NCBI GenBank assembly: GCA_045806505.1
Contig: JBJMJE010000264.1
Span: 1-14,050, forward strand
Reading direction: 5' to 3'
DNA length: 14,050 nt
From: DASVFB01 sp045806505
GTDB taxonomy: Bacteria > Actinomycetota > Thermoleophilia > Gaiellales > Gaiellaceae
Under the pieces are notes generated by a model, which ran no database searches, was not told where the DNA came from, and was given only the letters and a program-made list of their open reading frames with translations. Every line of letters begins with the position of its first letter. Position 1 is the stretch's first letter. Both the position numbers and the translations under genes were made by a program. Positions 5,433-11,538 of the stretch are shown piece by piece.

Positions 5433-6436
5433 TCCCCGAGCTCGGACGGCTCGAGCTCGTGCAGCTCGAGGTCGACGAGCCGGGTCCGGGGGAGGTGCTG
5501 GTTCGCCTCGAGGCGACCGGCGTCTGCCACACGGATTTGCACGTGCTCGAGACCGGGTTCGGGCATCCGCTGCCGGTGCTGCTGGGGCACGAGGGCGCCG
5601 GCGTCGTCGAGGCGGCCGGCGAGGGCGTGGCGCTGCGCGTCGGCGAGCGTGTCGTCCTCGGCTGGCGGTCGCCGTGCGGCGAGTGCCGCTGGTGCGCCCG
5701 CGGAGATCAGCGCCGTTGCCGGACGCCGCCGCGCGCTGCCCGCCGTTTGCGCGCCGGCGCCGAGAAGCTGTTCCAGACGCTCCAGCTCGGCACGTTTGCG
5801 ACGCGGACGGTGGTGCACGAGTCTGCCGCGATTCCCGTCTCGGAAGCGCTGCCGGTCGAGCAGGCGTGCCTCATCGGCTGTGCGGTCGCGACCGGCGTCT
5901 GCTCCGTGCTCGAGACGGCACACGTCTGGGCAGGAGCGCGTGTCGGTGTGATCGGCTGCGGCGCCGTCGGGCTCTCCGCCGTGCAGGGCGCGCGCATCGC
6001 GGGCGCTGCGGAGATCTATGCCATCGATCTCGACGAGCGGAAGCTGGACGCGGCGCGGCGTTTCGGCGCAACGCATACGGGGGCGGGCGAGCAACTGGAT
6101 TTCGTCTTCGACGTCGTCGGCCGTCCGGAGACCGTGGCGGAGGGTCTCGACATGCTCGGGCACGCGGGCACGCTCGTCTATATCGGGCTGCCGCAGCCGG
6201 ACGCGGTCGCGCAGCTCGAGCTGAGCCCGTTCTTCAACAGGCGCACGCGCATCGTCGTCTCGCACGGAGGCGACCATTGGCCGGCGGTCGACTTCCCGCG
6301 GATCGCGCAGTGGGCGCTCGACGGCGAGCTCGACCTGGCGGGGATGGTGAGCAAGACGATCGCACTTGATGACGTCGAGCATGCATTCGACGACCTGCGG
6401 AGCGGCGACGTCATCCGCTCGGTGGTGAGGCTGTGA
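5414..6436 (+). CDS. Zinc-dependent alcohol dehydrogenase (class III-like MDR)
   Basis: The 340-aa medium-chain dehydrogenase has catalytic zinc ligands Cys38 (GVCHTDLH), His59 with Glu60 (GHEGAG) and Cys156 (ACLIGCAVATG). The structural zinc is held by Cys88, Cys91, Cys94 and Cys102. The Rossmann fold has GCGAVGL (181-187) and ends its second strand in Asp205-Leu-Asp207, which favours NAD over NADP. It is shorter than class III enzymes (about 370 aa): the stretch after the structural lobe (RTPPRAARRLRAGAEKLF, 103-120) is Arg-rich and reduced. The start is uncertain. TTG 5414 gives the expected N-terminus LDRGVVVPELG and overlaps the upstream gene by 19 bases; GTG 5459 would remove the first strand. 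It ends in GTGA, overlapping the thioesterase start. The likely role is oxidation of an alcohol, or of a thiol adduct of an aldehyde, in the same pathway as its neighbours; the substrate is unknown. Confidence 0.9.
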   Translation: MDRGVVVPELGRLELVQLEVDEPGPGEVLVRLEATGVCHTDLHVLETGFGHPLPVLLGHEGAGVVEAAGEGVALRVGERVVLGWRSPCGECRWCARGDQRRCRTPPRAARRLRAGAEKLFQTLQLGTFATRTVVHESAAIPVSEALPVEQACLIGCAVATGVCSVLETAHVWAGARVGVIGCGAVGLSAVQGARIAGAAEIYAIDLDERKLDAARRFGATHTGAGEQLDFVFDVVGRPETVAEGLDMLGHAGTLVYIGLPQPDAVAQLELSPFFNRRTRIVVSHGGDHWPAVDFPRIAQWALDGELDLAGMVSKTIALDDVEHAFDDLRSGDVIRSVVRL

Positions 6437-6828
6437 GGCTGCCGCCGCCCGTTGCGGAGCTGATCGGGATCGACGTCGAGCGCGCCGAAGCCGGCGAGAC
6501 GCTGATGACGCTGGTCGCGGAGGAGCGTCACGCGAACCCGATGGGCACGCTGCACGGCGGCATCCTCTGCGACCTCGCCGACGCGGCCATGGGGATGGCG
6601 TTCTGGTCGACGCTCGAGCCGGGCGAGTCGTTCACGACGCTGGAGCTGAAGATCAACTTCCTGCGCCCGTTCTGGACGGGCCGCCTCGTCGCGCGTGGCC
6701 GGGTCGTCTCCCGCGGGCGGACGGTCGGGCTCGCCGAATGCGAGATCGAGGACGACCAGGGACGACTGGTCGCGAAGGCGAACTCGACCTGCATGACGCT
6801 ACGCGGCGAAGCCGCGTCCGGGCGCTGA
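6433..6828 (+). CDS. PaaI-type hotdog-fold acyl-CoA thioesterase
   Basis: This 131-aa protein has the length and signature of the PaaI thioesterase family. Asn35 (HANPMG), the HGG of GTLHGGILCDLADAA (41-43) and Asp50 are the usual substrate and catalytic positions. The strand ELKINFLRPFWTGRLVARGRVV (71-92) and the tail strand ECEIEDDQGRLVAKANSTCMTL follow the hotdog order. The family hydrolyses acyl- or aryl-acyl-CoA, usually as a tetramer in the cytoplasm. Translation starts at GTG 6433, sharing the bases GTGA with the stop of the alcohol dehydrogenase, so the two are translationally coupled. It is the last gene of the operon; the next gene converges from the other strand. Substrate preference cannot be inferred. 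Confidence 0.9.
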   Translation: MRLPPPVAELIGIDVERAEAGETLMTLVAEERHANPMGTLHGGILCDLADAAMGMAFWSTLEPGESFTTLELKINFLRPFWTGRLVARGRVVSRGRTVGLAECEIEDDQGRLVAKANSTCMTLRGEAASGR

Positions 6829-6835
6829 CACACCT

Positions 6836-6877
6836 GCGTCACGGCCCAGTCGCACGCCCGTCACGGTGGCTGCCACC
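6836..6877. repeat. Intergenic repeat element, copy 1
   Basis: This 42-bp unit begins with GCGTCAC and ends with ACGGTGGCTGCCACC, whose core GGTGGC-T-GCCACC is a perfect palindrome. The same unit recurs exactly 99 bases later with both ends identical and a more variable middle. It lies eight bases after the thioesterase stop, between convergent genes. Confidence 0.6.
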
Positions 6878-6934
6878 AGACAGTGTCGGGAACGGACGAG
6901 CGGCGTTTGGCTCAACGGGCGCGAACGCTGAATT

Positions 6935-6976
6935 GCGTCACATTCTCGTCACACTTCTGCGACGGTGGCTGCCACC
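6935..6976. repeat. Intergenic repeat element, copy 2
   Basis: It has the same ends as copy 1 (GCGTCAC at the left, ACGGTGGCTGCCACC at the right) with equal 27-base spacing between them. It stops 11 bases before the end of the aldo/keto reductase gene, so the two copies fill the gap between convergent genes. A bidirectional terminator role is possible. Confidence 0.6.
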
Positions 6977-6987
6977 CGCTGGCCGTT

Positions 6988-7971
6988 CTAGCTGTGTCCC
7001 GAAATAGCGTGAGGAACGTACGGCTCCTCGAGCCGCGCGATCTCGTCATCGCTGAGCTCCAGCGCCTCCGCCGCGATCGCATCCTCGACGTGCTGCGCCT
7101 TCGTCGCGCCCACGATCGGCGCCGTCACGCCCGGCTTGTGCAGGAGCCACGCCAGCGCGACCTGCGCCGGAGGAACGCCTCGTGCGCCCGCGACGTCCAC
7201 CACGCGATCGACGACGTCGAAATCGATCTCGGGCTTGTACAGCGAGTCGCCGAACGAGTCCGTCTCGGCGCGCACCGTGCGCCGCTCGCCTTCGCGCGCG
7301 CGGTTGCCGGCGAGCAACCCGCGCGCGAGCGGGCTCCACGGCAGGACGCCGACGCCCTGGTCGATGCACTGCGGGATCATCTCGCGCTCCTCCTCGCGGT
7401 ACACCAGGTTGTAGTGGTTCTGCATCGAAACGAACTGCATCCACCCGCGCTCGCGCGCGATCGCCTGCGCCTTTGCGAACTGCCACGCGTACATGCTGCT
7501 CGCGCCGATGTAGCGCGCCTTCCCCGCCCGGACGACGTCGTGCAGCACCTCCATCGTCTCGTCGATCGGCGTCGTGCGATCGAAGCGGTGGATCTGGTAC
7601 AGGTCGACGTAGTCGAGCCCGAGTCGCTCGAGTGACGCGTCGATCGACGCGAGCACGTGCTTGCGCCCGAGGCCGCGCCCGTTCTCGCCCGGCATCGTCC
7701 TGCCGTGCACCTTCGTCGCGACGACGTACTCCTCACGCGTGCCGAACAGCTTGCGCAGTACGCGGCCCGTGATCACCTCACTCTGGCCGCCGTTGTACAC
7801 GTCGGCGGTGTCGAAGAAGCTGACGCCGCCGTCGACGGCGATCCGGACGATCGCCTCGGCTTCCTCCTCGCCGAGCGCCCAGCGCCGCTCCTCGCCCGGG
7901 CCGAAGCTCATCATCCCGAGGCAGAGACGCGAGACGCGCAGGCCCGTGCGGCCGAGGTTGACGTAATTCAC
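6988..7971 (-). CDS. Aldo/keto reductase, YajO-like
   Basis: The 327-aa protein is a complete aldo/keto reductase. The catalytic tetrad is Asp54 (SFFDTADVY), Tyr59, Lys87 (VATKVHG) and His128 (LYQIHRFD). The C-terminal NADPH-binding segment has PWSPLARGLLAG and PGVTAPIVGAT. Long stretches match my memory of E. coli YajO, such as ARYIGASSMYAWQFA and QNHYNLVYREEEREMIP. The family reduces aldehydes and ketones with NADPH in the cytoplasm; the substrate here is unknown. It begins with GTG (7971-7969) and is divergent from the acyl-CoA dehydrogenase operon across a 38-bp gap, so the two may share a control region. It converges on the thioesterase operon. Confidence 0.94.
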   Translation of the reverse strand: MNYVNLGRTGLRVSRLCLGMMSFGPGEERRWALGEEEAEAIVRIAVDGGVSFFDTADVYNGGQSEVITGRVLRKLFGTREEYVVATKVHGRTMPGENGRGLGRKHVLASIDASLERLGLDYVDLYQIHRFDRTTPIDETMEVLHDVVRAGKARYIGASSMYAWQFAKAQAIARERGWMQFVSMQNHYNLVYREEEREMIPQCIDQGVGVLPWSPLARGLLAGNRAREGERRTVRAETDSFGDSLYKPEIDFDVVDRVVDVAGARGVPPAQVALAWLLHKPGVTAPIVGATKAQHVEDAIAAEALELSDDEIARLEEPYVPHAISGHS

Positions 7972-7997
7972 GCCGGGACACTAGACGCTCCGCGTGT

Positions 7998-8003
7998 TTA
8001 GAT
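7998..8003 (+). promoter_or_regulatory. Candidate -10 box of the acyl-CoA dehydrogenase operon
   Basis: TTAGAT lies six bases before GTG 8010, the same distance as the TAGGAT box before GTG 4287. GGGACA at 7975-7980 could act as a weak -35 with a 17-base spacer. AGGAA (8004-8008) is too close to the start codon for a normal Shine-Dalgarno, so a leaderless message is likely. Confidence 0.35.
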
Positions 8004-8009
8004 AGGAAC

Positions 8010-9104
8010 GTGGATCTCCGCGACACGCCGGACGAGGCCGCCTTCCGCGAGAACCTGCGGACCTGGCTGCGCGACAACCTGCCGGCCGAGAGTGGCCCCG
8101 AATGGAGCCGCAGGGTCTACGACGCCGGCTACGCCGGGCTGACCTGGCCGGCCGAGTACGGCGGCCGCGGCGAGCCGTACAGCCACCAGGCGATCGTGCT
8201 CGAGGAGTTCGCGCGCCACGAGGCGCCGTCGCACATGAACGTGATCGCGCTCGGAATGGCCGGGCCGACGATCATGGCGCACGGCAGCGAGGAGCAGAAC
8301 CGCCGGTACCTGCCGAAGATGCTCACCGCAGAGGAGATCTGGTGCCAGGGCTTCTCGGAGCCGGGCGCAGGCTCCGATCTCGCCGCGGTACGCACGCGAA
8401 TCGAAGACATGGGCGACCACTTCCTCGTGAACGGCCAGAAGGTGTGGTCGTCGGTCGCGCACCTCGCGAGCTACTGCATCCTGGTCGGGCTCGGCGATCC
8501 GGAGGCGCCGAAGTACAAGGGTCTGACGTACGTGATCGCGGACATGAAGGCGCCCGGTGTCGAGGTCCGTCCGCTGCGCCAGATCACAGGCGAGCCGGAG
8601 TTCAACGAGATCTTCTTCACCGACGTGCAGGTGCCGAAGGAGAACCTGCTCGGTGAGGTGGGCGGCGGCTGGCAGGTCGCGATGACGACGCTTCTGCACG
8701 AGCGCGGCACGCTCGGGTTCGCGCTGGGCGGCGCGCTCGAGCTGCAGGTGACAAAGCTCGTCGCGCTCGCGAAAGAGCGCGCGGCCGACGACCCGCTGAT
8801 CCGCGATCGCGTCGCGCAGGAGTGGATCGAGCTGCAGGCGCTCAAGCTGACGAACAACCGCTCGCTGGCGACGCTGATGGAGACCGGCATCCCCGGCCCC
8901 GAGGGCTCGGGCTCGAAGCTGCACTGGTCCGAGCAGAACCAGCGGCTGACGAAGCTCGCGATGGAGATCCTCGGCGGCGAGGACGACGGCTACTGGCGTT
9001 ACCAGCAGCTCCGCTCGCGCGGCAACACGATCGAAGCCGGGACGAGCGAGATCCTGCGCAACATCATCGCCGAGCGCGTGCTCGGCCTACCACGGAGTCG
9101 CTGA
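8010..9104 (+). CDS. Acyl-CoA dehydrogenase, catalytic-base subunit
   Basis: This 364-aa flavoprotein has the full acyl-CoA dehydrogenase layout. The N-terminal helical domain (about 1-108) holds GLTWPAEYGGRG (43-54). The beta domain (about 109-215) has the FAD motif WCQGFSEPGAGSDLA (111-125) and NGQKVWSSVAHLASY. The C-terminal helical domain ends in TIEAGTSEILRNIIAERVLG. Glu342 in EAGT aligns with the catalytic Glu of medium-chain enzymes (YEGT), so this subunit should supply the base for alpha,beta-dehydrogenation of an acyl-CoA. The GTG 8010 start follows a -10-like box closely. Its stop shares one base with the next gene, a second, much shorter dehydrogenase. Adjacent pairs of this kind in mycobacteria (for example FadE28/FadE29 of steroid breakdown) form alpha2beta2 enzymes, and I infer the same here. 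The substrate is unknown. Confidence 0.94.
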   Translation: MDLRDTPDEAAFRENLRTWLRDNLPAESGPEWSRRVYDAGYAGLTWPAEYGGRGEPYSHQAIVLEEFARHEAPSHMNVIALGMAGPTIMAHGSEEQNRRYLPKMLTAEEIWCQGFSEPGAGSDLAAVRTRIEDMGDHFLVNGQKVWSSVAHLASYCILVGLGDPEAPKYKGLTYVIADMKAPGVEVRPLRQITGEPEFNEIFFTDVQVPKENLLGEVGGGWQVAMTTLLHERGTLGFALGGALELQVTKLVALAKERAADDPLIRDRVAQEWIELQALKLTNNRSLATLMETGIPGPEGSGSKLHWSEQNQRLTKLAMEILGGEDDGYWRYQQLRSRGNTIEAGTSEILRNIIAERVLGLPRSR

Positions 9105-9712
9105 TGCAGTTCTCTTTCACCGAAGATCAGGAGACGCTGAGGCGCGAGGCGCGCACCGTGCTCGCCAACGGCGGCTGGGGTCGCGACGAGGTCGCCGAGC
9201 TCGGCTTCCTCGATCGCGCGGTCCTCTACGAGGAGGCCGGGCGAGCGAATCGGGGCAGCGAGTTCTTCGACGATTCGGCGCCCGAGAACGAGCAGCTGGC
9301 GGCGCTCTCGCTCGAGGCAGTCGGGATCTCGGCGAAGGTGCTCGAGCTCGCGATCGAGTACGCCAAGGAGCGGCAGCAGTTCGGCAAGCCGATCGGGACG
9401 TACCAGGCGGTGTCGCACAAGCTCTCGGACACGTACGTCGAGACGGAGCTCGCGCGCTCGCTCGCGTACTGGGCGGCATGGTGCGTCGCCGAGAACGACG
9501 AACAGGTCGACATTGCGTGCGCGGCCGCGAAGGCGTACTGCGGCGACGCGGCAGTTGCTGCCTGTGAGCGCTCGATCCAGGTGCACGGCGGAATCGGCTT
9601 CACGTGGGAGCACGTGCTGCACGAGTACTACAAGCGTGCGCTGTGGATCCAGGCGCAGCACGGGTACGCGTCGAAGCACCGCGCGCGCATCGCCTCGCAG
9701 CTCTTCGATTGA
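9104..9712 (+). CDS. Short acyl-CoA dehydrogenase subunit lacking the beta domain
   Basis: At 202 aa this is little more than half the usual 350-400 aa. It starts normally (MQFSFTEDQETLRREARTVL), keeps a helix with LGFLDRAVLYEEAGRA (33-48), and then passes through about 17 residues of linker (NRGSEFFDDSAPENEQL) straight into the C-terminal helical domain: AALSLEAVGISAKVLELAIEYAKERQQFGKPIGTYQ (66-101) and VHGGIGFTWEH (160-170). The FAD-binding beta domain and part of the N-terminal domain are absent, with no sign of a frameshift. The C-terminus has no EGT motif, so the catalytic Glu is also missing. ATG 9104 overlaps the stop of the full-length subunit (TGATG). The likely role is as the non-catalytic partner of that subunit, supplying FAD contacts at the interface through ERQQFG. 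It could also be a decaying gene, although its ends are intact and coupled. Confidence 0.88.
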   Translation: MQFSFTEDQETLRREARTVLANGGWGRDEVAELGFLDRAVLYEEAGRANRGSEFFDDSAPENEQLAALSLEAVGISAKVLELAIEYAKERQQFGKPIGTYQAVSHKLSDTYVETELARSLAYWAAWCVAENDEQVDIACAAAKAYCGDAAVAACERSIQVHGGIGFTWEHVLHEYYKRALWIQAQHGYASKHRARIASQLFD

Positions 9713-10476
9713 GAACCGTCCTCGTCACTGGCGCGTCCTCCGGGATCGGAGCGGCGTGCGCCGTCCGCATGCGCGACCGCGGCTGGCGTGTGCTCGCCGG
9801 AGTTCGGCGCGAAGGCTCGGCCCCCGAAGGCACCGAGGAGGTGCTCGTCGACGTGACGGATCCGCCGGCGCTCGAGCTGCCCGAGCTGCACGGTCTCGTC
9901 AACAACGCAGGCGTCGCGGTCGCGGGACCGCTCGAGTTCCTGCCGCCGGACGAGCTTCGCCGCCAGCTCGAGGTCAACGTCGTCGGCCAGCTGCGGATGA
10001 CGCAGCTCTGTCTGCCCGCGTTGCGCGCATCGCGCGGCCGTGTCGTCAACATGGGCTCGATCTCCGGCCTGAACGCGCTGCCGCTCCTCGGCGCATACGC
10101 GATGTCGAAGTTCGCGCTCGAAGCGATGACCGATGCGCTGCGGGTGGAGCTCGCGCCGTGGGGCATCCACGTCGCGATCGTCGAGCCCGGCACGATCAAG
10201 ACGCCGATCTGGACGAGGGAGCGTCCCCAGCCGCCGCCCGAGGCGGCCGAGCTGTACGGCGCGCGCATCGATGCCTTCCGCGAGCTCGCAGTGAAGCGCG
10301 GCACGGCCGGTGCACCGCCGGAGTCCGTCGCGGACGCCGTCGAGCATGCCCTGATGGCGGACAAGCCGCGCACGCGCTACCTCGTCGGCCGCGACGCGAA
10401 GCTTCGTGCCCGCGTCGAACGATTGCCCGATCGGTTGCGAGACCGTGTGATCGTCCGGCGCGTGCTCGGGAACTGA
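9709..10476 (+). CDS. Short-chain dehydrogenase/reductase (SDR)
   Basis: The 255-aa protein is a classical SDR. The nucleotide-binding motif TGASSGIG lies at 7-14 and NNAG at 65-68. The active-site residues are Asn90 (VNVVG), Ser117 (MGSISG), Tyr130 and Lys134 (AYAMSK), and PGTIKTP follows at 160-166. VLAGVRREG after the second strand, with Arg at 33-34, hints at NADPH. The C-terminal tail (RTRYLVGRDAKLRARVERLPDRLRDRVI) resembles the oxidoreductases related to retinol and 11-beta-hydroxysteroid dehydrogenases. It starts at TTG 9709, interlocked with the upstream TGA (TTGA), so LRTVLVTG is its N-terminus. It ends directly before the DUF1835 start. Its place beside acyl-CoA dehydrogenases suggests it reduces or oxidises a keto/hydroxy group in the same lipid or steroid-like pathway, which is inference. 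Confidence 0.92.
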   Translation: MRTVLVTGASSGIGAACAVRMRDRGWRVLAGVRREGSAPEGTEEVLVDVTDPPALELPELHGLVNNAGVAVAGPLEFLPPDELRRQLEVNVVGQLRMTQLCLPALRASRGRVVNMGSISGLNALPLLGAYAMSKFALEAMTDALRVELAPWGIHVAIVEPGTIKTPIWTRERPQPPPEAAELYGARIDAFRELAVKRGTAGAPPESVADAVEHALMADKPRTRYLVGRDAKLRARVERLPDRLRDRVIVRRVLGN

Positions 10477-11439
10477 GTGCTCGGCCCGCTCCACGTCACG
10501 AACGGCGAGAGCGCCGGCAACACGCTGCGGCAAACGGCGCTCGGCGGCGAGGTCGTCGTTTGGCGCGACGTGCTCCACGAGGGGCCGGTGCCGGACGTGC
10601 CGCGCGCGGAGCTCTTGCGCGTGCGCGCGACGTTCCTCGCCGGGTGCGGCTGGGGCACACCGGACGAGCTGGAGTCGTCGCTCGAGGAGCGCGATCGTCG
10701 GGTTCTCGAGGCGCTGCGCGGCGGTGGCCAGGTCGTGCTGTGGTTCGAGCACGATCTCTACGACCAGCTCCAGTTGCTGGACGCCCTCACGCTCGCGCGC
10801 GATACGGGAGTCATGCCGGAGTTGCTCGTCGTCGACACGTTCCTCGGCCCTCTCGCCGCAGACGAGCTGGAGGCACTCTGGCCGCTGCGACGCGCTGCGA
10901 CGCCCGACACGCTCGACGACGCGGCCGCACTGTGGGACGCGTTTTGCGCGCCGGACCCGCGTGAGCTGGCGCGACTTGCGAAGGAGGAGGGACGGCCGGA
11001 TTTGCCGTTCGTCGCGCCGGCGCTGGAGCGGCTGCTCGAAGAGCTGCCCGCGCCGGCCGACGGACTGTCGGGAACCGAACGGCGTGCGCTGCAGGCCATC
11101 GAAGCAGGCGCGAGCACTCCGATCGCTGCGTTCGTCGCTGCACAGAAGGTCGAGGACGCGGCGTTTCTCGGCGACGCATGGTTCTTCCGCATCCTCACCC
11201 GGCTCGGCGGGCTGCTCGAGACGGCGGACGGAGGTTCGCTGCCGCCGCCGCCGCCCCTGAGCGACGGCAACGCGTTCGCGCGCCTGCCGATCCGGCTGAC
11301 GCGAGACGGCGAGCGCGTTCTCCGCGGCGAGCTCGACCGCGTCGAGCTGCCCGGCATCGATCGCTGGCTCGGGGGCACCCACGTCACGCCGCAAAATCTG
11401 TGGCGCTGGGACGCGGCGAAAGGCGAGCTCTCGAACTAG
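10477..11439 (+). CDS. DUF1835 domain protein
   Basis: This 320-aa protein carries the DUF1835 signature: LHVTNGESAG (5-14), EVVVWRDVLHEGPVP (25-39), a following RATF segment (50-53) and LWFEHDLYDQLQL (88-100). The C-terminal part is helical, with a Pro-rich segment PPPPPLSD near 264, and ends in WLGGTHVTPQNLWRWD. The biochemical function of DUF1835 is not established; it occurs in stand-alone proteins in many bacteria. GTG 10477 follows the SDR stop with no gap, so it is the fourth gene of the operon. It has no signal peptide or membrane segment. I do not see how it serves the acyl-CoA pathway; it may simply share the promoter. Confidence 0.88.
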   Translation: MLGPLHVTNGESAGNTLRQTALGGEVVVWRDVLHEGPVPDVPRAELLRVRATFLAGCGWGTPDELESSLEERDRRVLEALRGGGQVVLWFEHDLYDQLQLLDALTLARDTGVMPELLVVDTFLGPLAADELEALWPLRRAATPDTLDDAAALWDAFCAPDPRELARLAKEEGRPDLPFVAPALERLLEELPAPADGLSGTERRALQAIEAGASTPIAAFVAAQKVEDAAFLGDAWFFRILTRLGGLLETADGGSLPPPPPLSDGNAFARLPIRLTRDGERVLRGELDRVELPGIDRWLGGTHVTPQNLWRWDAAKGELSN

Positions 11440-11477
11440 TCCTCGGCCGTGAGGCAGCGAAGGCGACGCGTCCGCAG

Positions 11478-11506
11478 TTGACCTTCGCGGGCAAAGGGAT
11501 CAGAGT
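11478..11506 (+). promoter_or_regulatory. Candidate promoter of the repeat-protein gene
   Basis: TTGACC (11478-11483) and CAGAGT (11501-11506) lie 17 bases apart, in the gap after the DUF1835 gene. The -35 matches TTGACA at five of six bases; the -10 is weaker. A start near 11513 would give a leader of about 25 bases. That leader holds a CTCGAC/GTCGAG hairpin (11514-11528), which overlaps the first bases of the Shine-Dalgarno at 11526 and could reduce translation. Confidence 0.35.
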
Positions 11507-11538
11507 GCACGAACTCGACGGGGTCGAGGAGCGGGCGA

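Noticed and set aside
5135..6382. A 415-codon minus-strand frame opposite the alcohol dehydrogenase
   Set aside because: It is antisense to two well-identified genes and its product is low-complexity and Arg-rich.
7972..8009. Palindromic operator in the divergent gap
   Set aside because: I found no inverted repeat of useful length there; only -10-like boxes.
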